A DNA stretch of 64,000 nucleotides, taken from assembly GCF_023023025.1 (NCBI RefSeq), contig NZ_CP095481.1:8631001-8695000 (forward strand), given 5' to 3'. A program made the translations under genes and the position numbers. Below are positions 21,301-31,127 of this stretch, one piece after another (position 1 is the first letter of the stretch; the number at the start of each line of letters is the position of its first letter). The notes below the pieces were generated by a model. The model had not been told where the DNA came from, did no database searches, and saw only the letters and a list, made by a program, of their open reading frames with translations. This DNA is from Amycolatopsis sp. WQ 127309 (GTDB taxonomy: Bacteria; Actinomycetota; Actinomycetes; Mycobacteriales; Pseudonocardiaceae).

Positions 21301-24300
21301 CCCGGTTCGACGCGGAAGCCGCGGATCTTGATCTGCTCGTCGCCGCGGCCGAGGAACTCAAGGACACCGTCGGCGCGGAACCGGGCGACGTCACCGGTGC
21401 GGTACATCCGCTCCCCCGGCTCGAACGGCGAGGCGACGAACCGCTCCGCGCTCAACCCCGGCCGCCCGAGGTAACCGCGGGCGAGCTGGACTCCGGCGAG
21501 GTACAGCTCACCGGGCGTACCCGGCGGGACCGGTCGCAGCGCGGCGTCGAGGACGTACGTGCGGGTGTTCCACACCGGACGTCCGATCGGGACGGTCGCT
21601 TCGCCGGGCGAGGTGTGCCAGGACGTGACGTCGACCGAGGCTTCGGTGGGGCCGTAGAGGTTGTGCAGCTCGGCGTCCAGCACCTGCCCGAACCGCGCGA
21701 CGGCCTCGGGCGGCAGCGCCTCACCACTGCACAGGACCCGGCGCAGGCTCGTGCACTCCGCCGCGGTGGGCTCCTGGAGAAACACCTGCAGCATCGACGG
21801 GACGAAGTGGACGGTCGTGACGTCGTGCTCGCGGATCAGCCGCGCGAGGTAGGCCGGGTCCTTGTGGCCGTCGGGCCGGGCCACGACCTCGGTGGCGCCG
21901 GTGAGCAGCGGCCAGAGGAACTCCCAGACCGAGACGTCGAAGCTGGACGGCGTCTTCTGCAGCACCCGGTCGTCGCCGGTCAGGCCGTATTCGTGCTGCA
22001 TCCACAGCAGGCGGTTGACGATGCCCGCGTGCGGCACGACAACACCCTTGGGCCGGCCCGTCGAGCCGGAGGTGTAGATGACGTAGGCCGGGTTTTCCGG
22101 CCGGAGCACCACGTCCGGCGCCTTGGCCGGGAACCCGGCGGCCGTCACGGGCTCGTCCAGCAGCAGCGCGCCGGGGACAGCGGTCTCCGTCGTGGCCAGC
22201 ACCAGGGTCGGCTGGGCGTCTTCGAGCATGAAGGCGATCCGCTCGGCCGGGTAGCCGGGGTCGAGCGGCAGGTAGGCGGCGCCCGCCTTGAGCACGGCGA
22301 GGATGGCCGTGACCAGGTGCGTCGACCGCGGGAGTGCGAGGGCGACCACCTTCTCGGGTCCCGCACCGCGCGCGACGAGGGCCTGGGCGAGGCGGTTCGA
22401 CGCGGCGTCCAGCTCGGCGTAGGTGAGCCGGTCGTCCTCGAAGACCAGGGCCGGGTGGTCCGGCGTCCGCGCGACCTGCGCGGCGAACAACTCGGGCACG
22501 GTGACCGCGGGGACGTCCTCGACGGCGCCGGACCAGACGGCATCCAGGCCGTCACGCTCGGCCTCGGTGAGCACGTCGAGGGAGCCGAGGCGGCGGTCCG
22601 GGGCCGAGACCACCTGGCGCAGCAGGACTTCCAGACGCGCCAGGAGCGCGTCCACAGTGGAGCGGTCGAAGACCTCGGCGTTGAACTCGGCCTGGCCGGT
22701 GATGCCGTCGGCGTGCTCGGTCAGGGAGAACCAGAGGTCGAACTTCGCGGTGCCGGTGCCGACGGGCTGCTCGGTCACCGTCAGCCCGGGCAGCTCGACG
22801 CCGGAGCCGGGGGTGTTCTGCCAGGCCAGCATGGTCTGGAACAGCGGGTGGTGCGCCAGCGACCGTGCCGGGTTCAGCGCTTCGACGAGCCGTTCGAAGG
22901 GGACGTCCTGGTGGGCGTACGCGTCGAGGCTGCGCTCCCGGACGCGCGCGACGAGGTCGCGGAACGTCGGGTCGCCGCCGGTGTCGACGCGCAGGACGAG
23001 GGTGTTGACGAAGAAGCCGACGAGGTCGTCGAGGGCCTGGTCGGACCGGCCGGCGATGGGCGTGCCGATCGGGATGTCGGTGCCGCCGCCGAGCCGGGAC
23101 AGCAGCGCGGTCAGGCCCGCGTGAACGACCATGAACGGGCTGGCGCCGCACGCGCGCGCGAGGTCGCCGAGCCCGGCCTGGAGGCCGGCGTCCCAGGCGA
23201 AGGTGAAGAACCCGCCGCGGTAGGCGGACACCGCCGGGTGCGGCCGGTCGAGCGGGAGGCTGATCCGCTCGGGCAGGTCGCGCAGGGTCGCGCGCCAGTA
23301 GCCGAGCTGGGCGGTCTCCTCGGTGGCGAGGAGTTCGCGTTGCCAGAGGGTGTAGTCGGCGTACTGGACCGGCAGCGGCGTCCACTGTGGATCTTCGCCC
23401 TGCCGGCGGGCGCCGTACGCCGTGGCGATGTCGCGCCACAGCGGCGACAACGACCAGCCGTCGGCGGCGATGTGGTGGATGACGAGCACGAGGACGTGCC
23501 GGCGCGGGTCGATCGTCAGCAACTCGGCGCGGACGGGCACCCCGGCGCCGAGGTCGAAGACCTCGCGCACGAGAGCGTCCACAGTGGAGTCCACCGCGGG
23601 CTCGGCGACCGTCCGCACTACCAGGTCGACCTCGCCGTCGGGCAGAACGTGCTGGTAGGCCACGCCGTCCGCGACGGGGAACACCGTCCGCAGCGCTTCG
23701 TGGCGGCCGAGGACGTCGTGCAACGCGGTCCGCAGCGCCTCGACGTCCAGCTCACCGGACAGCCGCATGACAAGCGGGACGTTGTAGGTCGCCGACCCGC
23801 CTTCGAGGCCGTGCAGGAACCACAGCCGCTGCTGCGCGAACGACAGCGGGAGCCGCTCCGGCCGTTCCTGGAAGCGTTCGAGCGGACGCCGTTCGGTGCC
23901 CGACGCGGCACCGGCCAGGAGGTCCGCGAGGGCGGCCACGGTCGGCGCGTCGAAGACCGCGCGCACCGGGATGTCGGCGCCGACGGCCGCGCGGATGCGC
24001 TGGATCAGCCGCGTGGCCATCAGGGAATGCCCGCCGAGGGCGAAGAAGTCGTCGTCCGGACCGACCCGCGGCACGCCGAGGACGTCGGCGAACAGCTCGC
24101 ACAGCAGCTGCTCGACGGGGTTGCGGGGCGCACGGCCCGGCCCGGCGGTGAACCGCTCCGGCGCCGGGAGGGCCTTGCGGTCGAGCTTGCCCGAGGCCAG
24201 CACGGGCAGCTTGTCGAGCACGACGAACGCCGTGGGCACCATGTACTGCGGCAGCCGGTCCCGCACGTGCGACCGCAGCGACGCGACCAGCGCGCCGGTC

Positions 24301-27300
24301 TCGCGCCGGGCGGCCGGGTTGTTGGCGTACGACGCCGGGGCACCCGTGCTCCGCACCGGGCGGTAGGCCGCGTCCGGCGCCGACCGGCTGAAGACGGCCT
24401 CCAGCTCCCCGGCCGCGGCAGGCGTGACCGCGACGCAGTAGCCGGCCCGGTCGGCGAGCCGGTGCAGGTCCTCCGGGTCGACGCCGTCACGCACGTCCAG
24501 GGCCCACACCGCCGCCGGGTCACCTTCGTCGAGCGCGCGAACCGCAGCGAGTTCGCCGGACAACCGCGCGTCCGGCACGCCGGTGACGCGCAGCCGCTCC
24601 GGCGTCTCGGCGGACAGGAACCCTTCCACCGCGGCGAGATCGCCGAACGCGATGACCTGCTCGTCGGCGGGCGACGGCCGTGGTGCCTTGCGCAGGACGA
24701 CGTCGTAGCGGTGCCGGGTCAGCTCGTTGTGCGCGTCGCCGCGCTTGACCCACAGGTCGACGTCGAAGCCGTCAAGGCTCCGGGCGAGGGCCGGGAAGAA
24801 GTCGGGATCGAGGACGAGTTCGCCTTCGCGGGCGATCGCCTGGTCGACGGCGGCGACGTCACCACGGTCGTGGCGCAGCTCGACAGCGGTCCGGAACGCG
24901 CGCAGGGAGCGGAGGTTGCGGATGTCGCCGAGGAAGATCGTGCCACCCGGGGCGAGGAGCCCGGCGGCGGTCCGGACGACCTCGGCGAGGTAGTCGGCGC
25001 TCGGGAAGTACTGGGCGACCGAGTTGACGATCACGGTGTCGAACGGCTCGTCCGGCAGCTCGCCGAGGTCGTGCGCGGGCCGCGCGGCGAGGTGGACCTT
25101 GCCCGCCAGCTCCGGCATCGCGGCGACCTCGCGCCGCACGTTCTCGACGGCGCTCTCGGAAAGGTCGACGCCCCAGTAGGTTTCGGCGTCCGGGGCGATC
25201 CGGGAGAGGATGAGCCCGCTGCCGACGCCGATCTCGAGAACCCGCTTCGGCCACAGCGCGCGGATGCGCTCGACGGTCGCCGCGTGCCACTCGCGCATCT
25301 CGTCGAGGGGGATGTCGGAGCCGTCGTAGCTGGAGTTCCAGCCGGCGAAGTTCTCCTCGATGCCGGTGGAGCCGGCGAGCATCTCCTCGTGGACGTCGTG
25401 CCACTCGGCGACGTGGCCCTGCTCGGCCGCGCGGTCCGGGACCGGCACGGCGTAGGCGTACAGGTGTCCGTCCTGCGCGACGACGACGGACTGGGCGACG
25501 CGGGGATGCTCGGCCAGCACGGATTCGATCTCGCCGAGTTCGATGCGGTAGCCACGGATCTTGACCTGGTCGTCGGCGCGGCCCAGGAACACGAGCCGGC
25601 CGTCCGGGAGCCATTTCACCAGGTCACCGGTGCGGTAGAGCCGTCCACCCGAGCCGAACGGGTCGGCCACGAACCGCTCCGACGTCAGCCCGGCCCGCCC
25701 GAGGTAGCCACGCGCCAGGCCGGAGCCGGCGAGGTACAGCTCCCCCACGACGCCGACCGGGACCGGCGCGAGGAACGCGTCGAGCACGTACGCGCGGGTG
25801 CCGGGGTCCGGGACGCCGATCGGGACGGCCGAGCCCGGCGTGATCTCCGGGTCGCAGAGGCCGAGCGTCGAGTTGGTCGTGGCCTCGGTCGGGCCGTAGG
25901 CGTTGAACATCCGCCGGCCCGGCGCCCACCGCCGGACCAGCTCGGGTGAAACGCGCTCGGTGCCGGCGAGCAGGACGCTGTCGCGCGGCAGGTCGCAGTC
26001 CTCGGGGAACTCGGCGAGCAGCGCGGGCGGCAGGATCATGAAGTCGACGCCGTGCGCGTTCGCGTAGTCGGCCAGCTCCGGGCCGGGGACGCGCCGCTCG
26101 GCCGGGACGACCACCAGGCGTCCGCCCGACAGCAGCCCGAGGCACAGGTCCCAGAAGGCGACGTCGAAACTCGGCGACGCGAACTGCAGCACCCGGCTCC
26201 GCGGACCGATCCCGAACCGCTGGGTCTGGGTCGCGACCAGCTTCGCGACACCCGCGTGGGACACGACGACGCCCTTGGGGCGCCCGGTGGAGCCGGACGT
26301 GTAGATGACGTAGGCCGCGTTGGCCGGGACGATCGCCGCGCCCGGGTCCGTCGCCGGCGCGTCGGCCAGGAACGTCTCGTCGAGCAGGAGGACGTCGCCG
26401 TCGAAGCGGTCGGCCAGCTCGCTCGTGGTCACCACGCACACCGGGCCGGCGTCGGCGACCATGAACGTGATCCGGTCGACCGGGTAGTCCTGGTCCAGCG
26501 GCAGGTAGGCGGCGCCGGCCTTGAGCACGGCCAGCTCCGCCACGATCATCTCGACCGACCGCGGCACGGCCAGCGCGATCACCCGCTCCGGCCCGGCGCC
26601 ACGGCCAATGAGGACGTGCGCGAGCCGGTTCGCCCGCGCGTCGAGTTCGGCGTAGGTGATCTCGACGTCCTCCAAGACCAGCGCGACCGAGTCCGGCGCT
26701 TCGCGGACGCGGGCGGCGAACAGCTCCGGCAGCGTCGCCAGCGGCGTGTCGAGGTCGGTGTCGTTCCACTCGTCGAGCATCCGGCGCAGTTCCGGATCCG
26801 GCACCAGGTCGAGTCGCGCGACCGGCCACTGTGGACGTTCCAGCGCGGCGACGAGGAGGTGCTCGAGGTGGCCGAGCATCCGGTCCACAGTGGACTCGTC
26901 GAGGACGTCGGCGCGGTAGTGCACACCACCGGTGGTCAGGTTCAGGTCGAGCGGCAGGTCCGTCTCGGCGCCGAAGCCGACGTTGACGAGCACCGATCCC
27001 CCACGACCGGGCTCGGGCTGCAGCTCGGCGACGAGGTCACCGAACGGAACCCGGTGCGCCAACGCTGCTTCACGCGCCGCGCGCACACGCTCGACCACCT
27101 CGGCGAACCCGGGCGAACCGCCCAGGTCGACCCGCACCGGCACCAGCGCGCCGATCCCGACGACCACGTCCGAGGTGCCCGCGTACCGGGACAGCAGCAC
27201 CGTGAACGCCGCGAGCAACGTCAACTCGTCGACCGGCGGGGACGACCAGGGCAGCCGAGCCGGAACGGGCTCGGCCGGGTACGGGCGGTCGACCGGCAGC

Positions 27301-27383
27301 GGCAGTTCCTTCGGCGCCGACGCGAGGCGATCACGCCAGAACCCGAGGTCCGCGACCTGCTGCACAGCGTCACCGTTGCTCAC
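9291..27383 (-). CDS. Five-module siderophore NRPS (A-MT-T / C-A-MT-T / C-A-MT-T / C-A-T / C-A-T)
   Basis: A 6,030-residue nonribosomal peptide synthetase. Approximate residue positions: partial C 1-200 (no HHxxxDG); A1 211-640, MT1 640-900 inserted before the end of A1, T1 1100-1150; C2 1180-1620 (HHIAADG), A2 1630-2060, MT2 2070-2310, T2 2480-2530; C3 (HHIASDG) 2560-3010, A3 3020-3440, MT3 3450-3700, T3 3900-3950; C4 3980-4420, A4 4430-4880, T4 4920-4960; C5 4990-5440, A5 5450-5920, T5 5960-6010. There is no E or TE domain. By eye, A2 reads DVWHLSLVDK (Ser), A4 IDTVISLGDK (beta-Ala-like, no Asp235), A5 resembles Orn codes, and A1 and A3 share DVWILAATNK, unassigned. MT domains carry [13 protein letters not shown] SAM motifs. 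The GTG at 27383 is chosen because GGGAGG precedes it. Confidence 0.93.
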   Translation of the reverse strand: MSNGDAVQQVADLGFWRDRLASAPKELPLPVDRPYPAEPVPARLPWSSPPVDELTLLAAFTVLLSRYAGTSDVVVGIGALVPVRVDLGGSPGFAEVVERVRAAREAALAHRVPFGDLVAELQPEPGRGGSVLVNVGFGAETDLPLDLNLTTGGVHYRADVLDESTVDRMLGHLEHLLVAALERPQWPVARLDLVPDPELRRMLDEWNDTDLDTPLATLPELFAARVREAPDSVALVLEDVEITYAELDARANRLAHVLIGRGAGPERVIALAVPRSVEMIVAELAVLKAGAAYLPLDQDYPVDRITFMVADAGPVCVVTTSELADRFDGDVLLLDETFLADAPATDPGAAIVPANAAYVIYTSGSTGRPKGVVVSHAGVAKLVATQTQRFGIGPRSRVLQFASPSFDVAFWDLCLGLLSGGRLVVVPAERRVPGPELADYANAHGVDFMILPPALLAEFPEDCDLPRDSVLLAGTERVSPELVRRWAPGRRMFNAYGPTEATTNSTLGLCDPEITPGSAVPIGVPDPGTRAYVLDAFLAPVPVGVVGELYLAGSGLARGYLGRAGLTSERFVADPFGSGGRLYRTGDLVKWLPDGRLVFLGRADDQVKIRGYRIELGEIESVLAEHPRVAQSVVVAQDGHLYAYAVPVPDRAAEQGHVAEWHDVHEEMLAGSTGIEENFAGWNSSYDGSDIPLDEMREWHAATVERIRALWPKRVLEIGVGSGLILSRIAPDAETYWGVDLSESAVENVRREVAAMPELAGKVHLAARPAHDLGELPDEPFDTVIVNSVAQYFPSADYLAEVVRTAAGLLAPGGTIFLGDIRNLRSLRAFRTAVELRHDRGDVAAVDQAIAREGELVLDPDFFPALARSLDGFDVDLWVKRGDAHNELTRHRYDVVLRKAPRPSPADEQVIAFGDLAAVEGFLSAETPERLRVTGVPDARLSGELAAVRALDEGDPAAVWALDVRDGVDPEDLHRLADRAGYCVAVTPAAAGELEAVFSRSAPDAAYRPVRSTGAPASYANNPAARRETGALVASLRSHVRDRLPQYMVPTAFVVLDKLPVLASGKLDRKALPAPERFTAGPGRAPRNPVEQLLCELFADVLGVPRVGPDDDFFALGGHSLMATRLIQRIRAAVGADIPVRAVFDAPTVAALADLLAGAASGTERRPLERFQERPERLPLSFAQQRLWFLHGLEGGSATYNVPLVMRLSGELDVEALRTALHDVLGRHEALRTVFPVADGVAYQHVLPDGEVDLVVRTVAEPAVDSTVDALVREVFDLGAGVPVRAELLTIDPRRHVLVLVIHHIAADGWSLSPLWRDIATAYGARRQGEDPQWTPLPVQYADYTLWQRELLATEETAQLGYWRATLRDLPERISLPLDRPHPAVSAYRGGFFTFAWDAGLQAGLGDLARACGASPFMVVHAGLTALLSRLGGGTDIPIGTPIAGRSDQALDDLVGFFVNTLVLRVDTGGDPTFRDLVARVRERSLDAYAHQDVPFERLVEALNPARSLAHHPLFQTMLAWQNTPGSGVELPGLTVTEQPVGTGTAKFDLWFSLTEHADGITGQAEFNAEVFDRSTVDALLARLEVLLRQVVSAPDRRLGSLDVLTEAERDGLDAVWSGAVEDVPAVTVPELFAAQVARTPDHPALVFEDDRLTYAELDAASNRLAQALVARGAGPEKVVALALPRSTHLVTAILAVLKAGAAYLPLDPGYPAERIAFMLEDAQPTLVLATTETAVPGALLLDEPVTAAGFPAKAPDVVLRPENPAYVIYTSGSTGRPKGVVVPHAGIVNRLLWMQHEYGLTGDDRVLQKTPSSFDVSVWEFLWPLLTGATEVVARPDGHKDPAYLARLIREHDVTTVHFVPSMLQVFLQEPTAAECTSLRRVLCSGEALPPEAVARFGQVLDAELHNLYGPTEASVDVTSWHTSPGEATVPIGRPVWNTRTYVLDAALRPVPPGTPGELYLAGVQLARGYLGRPGLSAERFVASPFEPGERMYRTGDVARFRADGVLEFLGRGDEQIKIRGFRVEPGEIAATLAAHDDVAHAVVVAREDRPGDVRLVGYVVPAETPASATDETEQVGEWRELYDSMYSGATDDFEGWNSSYTGEPIPRDEMREWRDAIVTRIRETRPRRVLELGVGTGLLLTELAPHCESYWGTDFSAEVIASLGHRVAADPALADYVELRTGDAADVSGLPSGYFDTIVLNSVVQYFPSGTYLLDVLEKAVSLLAPGGTVFVGDVRDLRQVRAFHTEVARQRGGDVEQALLREKELLVAPEFFAGLEGVTADIRVKRGRGVNELTQFRYDVVLHTSPVEAPTVEVLTWGTDVSSADEVVLDGGVRINGVPNGRTIDGVNPQDWYDLGDAHGYTTAVTWSAEGDGSVDVVFTTGSAAGAFRPGPEPLLAYTGNPGRFRRISTLSADLRALAAESLPEHMVPSAIVVLDALPVTANGKLDRRALPSPDPVAPTSDRAPRTPVERQLCELFADVLGLPRVGPDDSFFTLGGHSLLATRLIARIRTTLNAELEVRSVFETPTAAGLAELISAGSGPARPPLVPVQRPALVPLSGAQQRLWFLHHLEGPSATYNVPLIMRLDGDLDVDALREALSDVVERHEALRTRFPQHDGVPYQDILPPSAVDLPVRQVTDLDSALTGLVRGSFDLEQHAPMRAELLRLAEGEHVLALVFHHIASDGWSMAPLWRDLATAYTARRAGGRPQWTPLPVQYADYTLWQQNLLGREDDPDSVLTAQLDYWREALDGLPDRIELPLDRPHPSTATFRGELHTFTWDADLHTGLSTVARECGASVFMVVHAALAALLTRLGAGPDVPIGSPIAGRTDQALDDLVGFFVNTLVLRVDTAGEPTFRDLVGRVRERNLDAYAHQDVPFERLVEILNPARSLSYHPLFQVMIAGQNNTRAEVTLPGLTVTEIPVTTGTSKFDLSISLTEREAGIDGVLEFNADVFDHPGADAILRRLEVLLRAALAEPDRAVGALDLLEGDERDLVLTRWAGSLEPAGTETFPGLFAQRVDEAPDAVALVFEDVELTYAELDARANQLAHLLIERGAGLEKVVALAVPRSVEMIVAELAVLKAGAAYLPVDVDYPGDRIAFMVSDAKPVCVVTTREIDGKLPADVPRVLLEDLPTMSTVDPAVPVKPENAAYVIYTSGSSGRPKGVVLQHSGVAKLVATQKERFGIGPHSRVLQFASPSFDVAFWDLCLGLLSGGRLIVVPAERRVAGPALTEYAHEHGADFMILPPALLDAMPADCDLPRDSVLLAGTERVSPELIRRWAPGRRMFNAYGPTEATTNSTLGESDPVELADATVVPIGIPDPGTRAYVLDAGLRPVPPGVVGELYLAGSGLARGYLGRAGLTSERFVADPFGSGGRLYRTGDLVKWLPDGRLVFLGRADDQVKIRGYRIEPGEIEAVITEHPAVAQSVVLAQDGRLIAYAVPAASRDEEAELDHVGEWRELHENVFDDAASGGFEENFTGWNSSYDGSEIPLGEMREWHAATIERIQALRPKRVLEIGVGSGLILSRIAPDAEAYWGVDLSEKAIANLRRELAGRPDLAGKVHVAARPAHDLGELPDEPFDTVIVNSVAQYFPSVDYLAEVIRTAAARVRPGGVLFLGDIRNLRSLRAFRTATELRHGRRSAAAVDQAVARDGELVLDPDFFTAVARELAGFDDVDLWFKRGHAHNELTRHRYDVVLRKAPKPAPVDEQVVTFESVAELERLLAEHPARLRVTGVPNARLSGELAAVAALAAGDADAALSALDGEPSGVDPETLQELGSRLGYRVYSTVTAQEGALEVVFTTGDPVRIHRARSVRAALGTLGNHPAGRRDTSALVTALRAHVRDRLPQYMVPSAFVVLDRLPLLASGKLDRRALPSPDKQEATTGRAPRTPAEEVLCGLFAEVLDAASIGVDDDFFALGGHSLMATRLVARLRAVFGVELQVRSVFETPTVAGLAALLSTLDSSVARPALVRADPRPDALPLSFAQQRLWFLHRLEGPSATYNMPTAVRLTGDLDVTALRAALSDVVERHEALRTVFPEIDGEARQLILDDVEIPLHTRDVTEATLADAVSDVARTVFELESEVPLRAELLRLGAREHVLALVFHHIASDGWSTAPLWRDLATAYTARRAGERPEQTPLPVQYADYTLWQRDVLGEQVIEPQLAYWRETLADLPERIELPTDRPHPAETSYQGEQFSFGWDADLHGGLVELARSCGASVFMVVHAGLTAVLTRLGAGTDVPIGTSIAGRTDQALDDLVGFFVNTLVLRVGTDGDPSFRDLVARVRDRSLDAYAHQDVPFERLVEALNPVRSLAYAPLFQTMLAWQNNAVADLGLPGLTVEEEPVRTGTARADLTLFVGERPGNRTGIRGTAEYNSDVFDRASVEAILGRLRALLCAAVADPDTRIGAVDLLTDAEHEQLAADPATPLPAETVAELFAAQVARTPDATALVFGPDRLTYAELDGRATTLARALLARGAGPEKVVAVALPRSVELVTALVAVLKTGAAYLPLDLNHPAERVDLMLTDAAPHLVVAHESFGDRLVRPDETAAEPAAWPEISPENPAYVIFTSGSTGRPKAVAGTQLALANRLHWGRDLAPGVRVAKSALTFIDGSTELLGGLVAGDPVVLADDATATDPHALADLVRSSGAQVLTVVPSLLDTFVEDVEDTAVDSVTTWITSGEPLSAALAEKVARRWPSAKLVNLYGCSEVAGDSLAQVCGPVAIGRPVANTRAYVLDAALRPVPPGVRGELYLAGAGLARGYLGRPALTAERFVASPFEPGERMYRTGDLVRRRPDGALEFLGRADQQIKIRGFRVEPGEVEAVLTADPSVARAVVIARENRLIAYVAPAGDPAALRASLTARLPEYLVPSAIVVLPELPVNANGKLDRAALPDPEVRTSGRVARTPAEQALGDLFADVLGVPAVGPDDGFFTLGGHSLLATRLVSRIRALLGVEVPIRAVFDAPTPARLAQLLDPGRQSRPALIPADRPEVLPLSFAQQRLWFLDRLDGLSATYNIPWAWELTGPVDADALRAALGDVVARHEVLRTILVEDHGTPSQVVLAVGDDRARPVLVTETAGDLDERVVAAASYCFTLDAEIPVRATLVSAGPERHVFVLLVHHIAGDGWSLPPLKRDLDTAYAARRRGERPQWTPLPVQYADYTLWQREMFGRADDPDSLLGRQAAFWRDTLAGIPDELALPADRPRPARSTNRGAAVPFTVSGEVHRGLRDLARGSDTSTFMVLQAALAALLTRLGAGTDIPLGTPVAGRMDHALEDLAGFFVNTLVLRTDTEGDPTFRELLARVREADLAAYAHQDLPFEHLVELLNPARSLARHPLFQVMLAVYHSGSEPEKLLGLDAAYRDTGLRQAKFDLSFDLVETPDGIEGDLEFSLDLFDEPTARTLTERLVRLMSAVVADPDRPLSRIDVLEPLERQRILGEWGTGAPVTTAAPTVVDRLAAQVAATPDATALSDARSSSTFAEFAARTDRLARWLTAHGAGPERVVALVLPRSAAVVEAIFGVFKSGAAYLPVDPDQPADRIAAVLADSGAALVLTSRALAAPVPGALFVEDLLEDTVDSAAQLIPPAPANPAYVLYTSGSTGKPKGVVIPHSGLVNLFHSHRETLYRPAVAAAGGRRLRVGHAWAFFFDASWQPQLWMLDGHEVHVVDDDTRRDPDRLAAVVRERGLDFLELTPSHFAQLAAAGVVEDGSCALGVVGVGGEAVSQSLWEELRSFPGTEAYNLYGPTEATVDALVGRVADSERPVVGRPVHNARAYVLDGGLTPVPAGVPGELYLAGAGLARGYHDRPALTADRFVADPFGPPGERMYRTGDLVRWRPDGQLEYLGRTDDQVKVRGFRIEPGEIETALTRHDDVDQALVIVREDREKQLVAYTTPGHADPARLREFVARSLPAYMVPAAIVPLDAFPVTANGKLDKAALPAPAFEQRGRAPETPLEKTLCEVFAEVLDVGTVGADDDLFALGGHSMLLVVLRNRITERTGTELPIAEFFRTPTVAGLAALLTETRGNRCTAP

Positions 27384-27427
27384 CGGTAGACCAGCCTCCC
27401 GCTGCTTGCGGCACCCCGAACGGGGCG

Positions 27428-27446
27428 CGAACTTAGGTGAACCTAA
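27428..27446 (-). promoter_or_regulatory. Iron box of the NRPS-panD operon
   Basis: The 19 bases end in the perfect palindrome core TTAGGTGAACCTAA (27433-27446), close to the DtxR-family consensus. The site lies 45 bases upstream of the NRPS GTG in the divergent promoter region shared with the permease operon. Confidence 0.75.
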
Positions 27447-27477
27447 CAAACCGAGGGTGAGAATGCACTCCTGTACC

Positions 27478-27496
27478 ATCGGTTAGCCTTACCTAA
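27478..27496 (+). promoter_or_regulatory. Iron box of the siderophore importer operon
   Basis: ATCGGTTAGCCTTACCTAA agrees with the 19-bp consensus at about 15 positions by hand alignment. It lies 23 bases upstream of the first permease start and 31 bases from the NRPS-side box, so one divergent region controls both synthesis and uptake. Confidence 0.75.
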
Positions 27497-27519
27497 AATT
27501 GGTACCAGTCGGAGGTGCG

Positions 27520-28557
27520 GTGCGAACAGACCCCGGAGGTATCGCTCTCACGCGACGCCCGCCACACACGGGCCGCGCGATCGGATTCCTCGCCGCCCTC
27601 GCGGTCCTCGTTCTGCTGTGCCTGCTGAGCGTCTGGCTGGGTTCCAAGGAGATCTCGTTCGGCGCCGTCTGGCAGGTGCTGTGGCACAACGACGGCTCCG
27701 CCGACGCCGTGATCATCCACAGTGTCCGGCTGCCGCGGACGCTCCTCGCGGTGCTGGTGGGCGCCGGTCTCGGGCTCGCCGGCTGCGTGATGCAGGCGCT
27801 GACCCGCAACCCGCTGGCCGACCCGGGCCTGCTCGGCGTCAGCGCCGGGGCCGCGTTCGCCATCGTGTTCTCGATCACCGTGCTCGGCGTCAGCTCGGCC
27901 TACGGTTACATCTGGTTCGCCTTCGCCGGTGCGCTGGCCGCGACGACCGTCGTCTACTTCCTCGGCACCCGCGGCCGCGCCGGGTCGAGCCCGGTCAAGC
28001 TCGCGCTCGCCGGGGCCGCCGTCACGGCGTTGCTCGCCTCGTTCACCAGCGCGATGGTGCTGTCGGACCCGGTGGCGCTCAACCGCTACCGCTTCTGGTC
28101 GGCGGGCTCGCTCGCCGGCGTCGACAGCAGCGCGCTGCTGCAGGTCCTGCCGTTCCTCGTGATCGGCGTGGTGCTGGCGATCGCGAGCGGCCCGGCGCTG
28201 AACAGCCTCGCCCTCGGGGACGACGTCGCGATCGCGCTGGGCCGCAAGCTCGGCCCGCTGCGGCTGCGCGGCGCACTGGCGATCACCCTGCTGACCGGCG
28301 CGGCCGTCGCCGTCGCCGGGCCGATCGTGTTCCTCGGCCTGATCGTCCCGCACGCGGTGCGGTTCGTCATCGGCCCGGACCACCGCTGGCTGCTGCCCTA
28401 CACCGCGGTGCTCGCGCCGTGCCTGCTGCTGGCCGCCGACATCCTCGGCCGGATCCTGGCGCGGCCCAGCGAGATCCGGGCCGGCGTGATCGTCGCGTTC
28501 CTCGGCGCGCCGTTCTTCATCTACCTGGTTCGCCGGCGCAAGCTCGTGGAGTCCTGA
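27520..28557 (+). CDS. FecCD-family ferric-siderophore permease, first subunit
   Basis: A 345-residue integral membrane protein with about nine to ten helices. The family signature RLPRTLLAVLVGAGLGLAG at about residues 70-90 and NPLADPGLLGVSAGAAFAIV just after are typical of FepD/FhuB-type permeases. It pairs with the next gene to form the importer channel. I chose the GTG at 27520 with GGAGG just upstream. A TTG at 27499 would add seven residues and lies almost on the iron box. Only one base separates its stop from the next ATG. Role: uptake of the ferric form of the locus siderophore, inferred from context. Confidence 0.88.
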   Translation: MRTDPGGIALTRRPPHTGRAIGFLAALAVLVLLCLLSVWLGSKEISFGAVWQVLWHNDGSADAVIIHSVRLPRTLLAVLVGAGLGLAGCVMQALTRNPLADPGLLGVSAGAAFAIVFSITVLGVSSAYGYIWFAFAGALAATTVVYFLGTRGRAGSSPVKLALAGAAVTALLASFTSAMVLSDPVALNRYRFWSAGSLAGVDSSALLQVLPFLVIGVVLAIASGPALNSLALGDDVAIALGRKLGPLRLRGALAITLLTGAAVAVAGPIVFLGLIVPHAVRFVIGPDHRWLLPYTAVLAPCLLLAADILGRILARPSEIRAGVIVAFLGAPFFIYLVRRRKLVES

Positions 28558-28558
28558 C

Positions 28559-29608
28559 ATGGCCTTGCTCCCAGCGCGACGCACCTTCCGGCTCACGACA
28601 CCACCGGTGTCGGGCCGTTTCCGGCCGCGGCTGCTGATCGTCTGCCTCGTGCTCGCCGTGCTGACGTTCGTGCTGTTCTGCGTCGGCATGACGATCGGCG
28701 ACGTCCCGATGAGCGTGTCCGACGTCCTGTCCGGCCTCTTCGGCGGCAGCGACAGCGGAAACGGCTACATCGTGCAGGAACTGCGCCTGCCCCGGGCGCT
28801 CACCGGGCTGCTGGCCGGGATCGCGTTCGGCGCGTCCGGCGCGGTGTTCCAGACCATCACGCGCAACCCGCTGGCCAGCCCGGACATGATCGGCATCAAC
28901 GCCGGCGCGGCCACCGCCGTCGTCGCCGGGATCGCGTTCGGCTTCGGCGGCGGCCTCGGCACGACGACGCTCGGCCTGTTCGGCGGGCTGTTCACGGCGG
29001 TGCTGGTGTACGCGCTCGCTTGGCGGCGCGGCACCACCGGCTACCGGATCCTGCTGGTGGGCATCGGGATCTTCGCGATGTGCACCAGCCTGACCGACTA
29101 CCTGCTCAGCCGCGCGCAGATCACCGAGGCGCAGGCGGCGATCGGCTGGATGGTCGGCAACCTCGCCAACCGCGGCTGGGAGCACGTCATCCCGCTGCTG
29201 GGCGCGCTCTGCGTGCTGCTGCCGGTGGTGCTGGCGCTGTCGCGGTGGATGAGCACGCTGCTGCTCGGCGACGAGGTGGCGGCCGGGCTCGGCACGCCGG
29301 TGCAGCCGGTGCGGCTGGGCCTGCTGCTCTCCGGCGCCGGCCTGGTCGCGTTCGCGACGGCGTCCGCGGGCCCGATCTCGTTCGTCGCCCTGACGGCACC
29401 GCAGATCGCGCAACGGCTCGCGCGGCTCTCGTCGCCGCCGATCACGGCGTCCGCGCTCACCGGCGCGGTCGTGGTGCTGGGCAGCGACATCATCGCCCGC
29501 GAGATCACCGCGTCCGCGCTGCCGGTCGGCATCGTCACCGGCATCCTCGGCGCCCCGCTCCTGCTCTGGCTGCTGGCCAGGGCCAACCGATCCGGCTCCG
29601 GAGGCTGA
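28559..29608 (+). CDS. FecCD-family ferric-siderophore permease, second subunit
   Basis: A 349-residue FepG-like permease with the parallel signature LRLPRALTGLLAGIAFGASG (residues about 76-95) and NPLASPDMIGINAGAA after it. It should heterodimerise with the product of the preceding gene in the cytoplasmic membrane. It starts one base after that gene's stop and ends three bases before the ATPase start, so all three are co-translated. The C-terminal part (GPISFVALTAPQIAQRLAR) carries the cytoplasmic loop that contacts the ATPase in this family. Confidence 0.88.
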   Translation: MALLPARRTFRLTTPPVSGRFRPRLLIVCLVLAVLTFVLFCVGMTIGDVPMSVSDVLSGLFGGSDSGNGYIVQELRLPRALTGLLAGIAFGASGAVFQTITRNPLASPDMIGINAGAATAVVAGIAFGFGGGLGTTTLGLFGGLFTAVLVYALAWRRGTTGYRILLVGIGIFAMCTSLTDYLLSRAQITEAQAAIGWMVGNLANRGWEHVIPLLGALCVLLPVVLALSRWMSTLLLGDEVAAGLGTPVQPVRLGLLLSGAGLVAFATASAGPISFVALTAPQIAQRLARLSSPPITASALTGAVVVLGSDIIAREITASALPVGIVTGILGAPLLLWLLARANRSGSGG

Positions 29609-29611
29609 CAC

Positions 29612-30424
29612 ATGACATCCGACGCCCCCTCGCTGCGGGTGGAGCAGCTCCGGGTCGCCTACGACGACCGGGTGGTCATCGACGGCCTCGACCTCGACAT
29701 CCCGCCGGGTGAGATCACCGCGATCATCGGCGCCAACGCCTGCGGGAAGTCGACGCTGCTGCGCACCCTGGCCCGGCTGCTGACGCCGAAAGCGGGCGGG
29801 GTCTACCTCGACGGCCGGTCGATCCACGACCTGCCGACTCGCGAGGTCGCCCAGCGCCTCGGCATCCTCCCGCAGGCCCCGGTGGCGCCGGAGGGCATGA
29901 CGGTGGCCGACCTCGTCGGCCGCGGCCGCGCCCCGCACCAGAGCTGGTGGCGGCAGTGGTCCACTTCGGACGAAGGCGCGGTGCACGACGCGCTGGCGGC
30001 GACCGGGATGACCGACCTGGCCGACCGGCCGGTCGGCGAGCTGTCCGGCGGACAGCGCCAGCGCGCGTGGATCGCGATGGCCGTCGCGCAGGGCACGCCG
30101 GTGCTGCTGCTGGACGAGCCGACGACCTACCTCGACCTGGCGCACCAGATCGACGTGCTCGACCTGGTCGTCGACCTCAACCGCGACGAGGGCCGCACGG
30201 TGGTGATGGTGCTGCACGACCTCCCCCAGGCGTGCCGCTACGCCGACCACGTCATCGCGATGAAGGCCGGCCGGATCGCGGCGGCGGGCAAGCCCGTCGA
30301 GGTGATCACCGAAGAGCTGGTCGAGGAGGTCTTCGACGTCCGCTGCCAGGTGACCCCGGACCCGATCAGCGGCACGCCGATGGTGATCCCGATCAGCCGC
30401 CACCACCCGGCGCCGCTCTCCTGA
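29612..30424 (+). CDS. ATPase subunit of the ferric-siderophore ABC importer
   Basis: A 270-residue FepC/FecE-type ATP-binding protein with all motifs intact: Walker A GANACGKST (residues 40-48), signature LSGGQRQR (144-151), Walker B VLLLDEPT (about 164-171) and the switch histidine in VLHDLPQA. It energises the two upstream permeases, with the lipoprotein at 7772 as receptor. The gene ends a three-gene iron-controlled operon and is followed at once by a very strong hairpin terminator. Confidence 0.9.
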   Translation: MTSDAPSLRVEQLRVAYDDRVVIDGLDLDIPPGEITAIIGANACGKSTLLRTLARLLTPKAGGVYLDGRSIHDLPTREVAQRLGILPQAPVAPEGMTVADLVGRGRAPHQSWWRQWSTSDEGAVHDALAATGMTDLADRPVGELSGGQRQRAWIAMAVAQGTPVLLLDEPTTYLDLAHQIDVLDLVVDLNRDEGRTVVMVLHDLPQACRYADHVIAMKAGRIAAAGKPVEVITEELVEEVFDVRCQVTPDPISGTPMVIPISRHHPAPLS

Positions 30425-30427
30425 AAT

Positions 30428-30480
30428 GCCGTGAAGGCCTCCTTCCCGGCTCTTACGGCCGGTAAGGAGGCCTTCACGGC
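30428..30480. terminator. Long hairpin terminator after the importer operon
   Basis: A perfect 17-bp inverted repeat (left arm 30428-30444, GCCGTGAAGGCCTCCTT; right arm 30464-30480) encloses a 19-base loop that itself can pair CCGGC with GCCGG. It lies four bases after the ATPase stop. Confidence 0.8.
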
Positions 30481-30641
30481 TTTCAAGCCACGGCGGGCGT
30501 GCGTGGCGAGGTGGGCGTTATGCGGGTGACAGGGTGGCGGCCGGCGCGCTAGCCTCGGCGTGTTCTGGCCCCTCCTCGGTTCTGGACTCGGTCCCCGAGG
30601 AACGTCCGGCCGCAACTCCCTCTCACCCGGAAGGCTGCCTT

Positions 30642-31127
30642 GTGTTCGTGCTGCCCGAAATCACCACCGGATCCGAGCGTCTCCTGCTGGAGGCGACGAT
30701 GGACCGCCAACGCCGCGCCGTCGCCGACACCGCGCGCGGCCTGTCCGACACCGACGTCCGGACGCGGCTCGTCGCGTCCCTGACCACGCCGATCGGCCTC
30801 GTCAAGCACGCCGCGATGGCCGAACGCCGCTGGTTCCAGCTCCTGCTGCTGGGCCTCGACGAGGCCGAGTGCGACGGGCCCACGACCCCGGGCGACGCCA
30901 GTTTCGTCGTCGCCGACAGTGAAACCCTCGACGACGTGATCGCCGAGTTCGAGCGGGCCGCCGCACGCTCACGCGAGATCGCGGCCCGCTTCGACCTCGA
31001 CGACACCTGGACCCACGACGTCCTCGGCGAGGTCAACCTCCGGTTCGTCTACCTGCTGCTGATCGAGGACTTCGCCCGCCACGCCGGGCACGGCGACATC
31101 CTCCGAGAGCAGCTCACCGCGCGCTGA
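30642..31127 (+). CDS. DinB-like protein (DUF664 type)
   Basis: A 161-residue DinB-superfamily protein with the helix-bundle pattern and candidate metal ligands (LVKHAAMAERRWFQ near residue 51; DFARHAGHGDILREQL at the C-terminus). The last motif is close to the DUF664 signature. Its function is unknown; mycothiol-dependent transferase activity is possible by family. The GTG at 30642 follows a weak GGAAGG. An upstream reading from 30534 adds 36 residues of improbable composition. Its 3' end overlaps the convergent monooxygenase by 14 bases. It lies inside the siderophore locus but has no iron box of its own, so membership is uncertain. Confidence 0.72.
   Translation: MFVLPEITTGSERLLLEATMDRQRRAVADTARGLSDTDVRTRLVASLTTPIGLVKHAAMAERRWFQLLLLGLDEAECDGPTTPGDASFVVADSETLDDVIAEFERAAARSREIAARFDLDDTWTHDVLGEVNLRFVYLLLIEDFARHAGHGDILREQLTAR

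Noticed and set aside
12021..25949. Very long plus-strand open frames (about 2,296 and 1,827 codons) opposite the NRPS
   Set aside because: They are antisense shadows of the NRPS caused by extreme GC at third positions; translations are Arg/Gly/Asp/Val-rich with no domain pattern.
9291..27383. Epimerisation domains or dual C/E domains in the NRPS
   Set aside because: No E-domain motifs are visible between T and C domains, and the C domains lack an obvious extra HHxxxxxGD near their N-termini; stereochemistry is left open.
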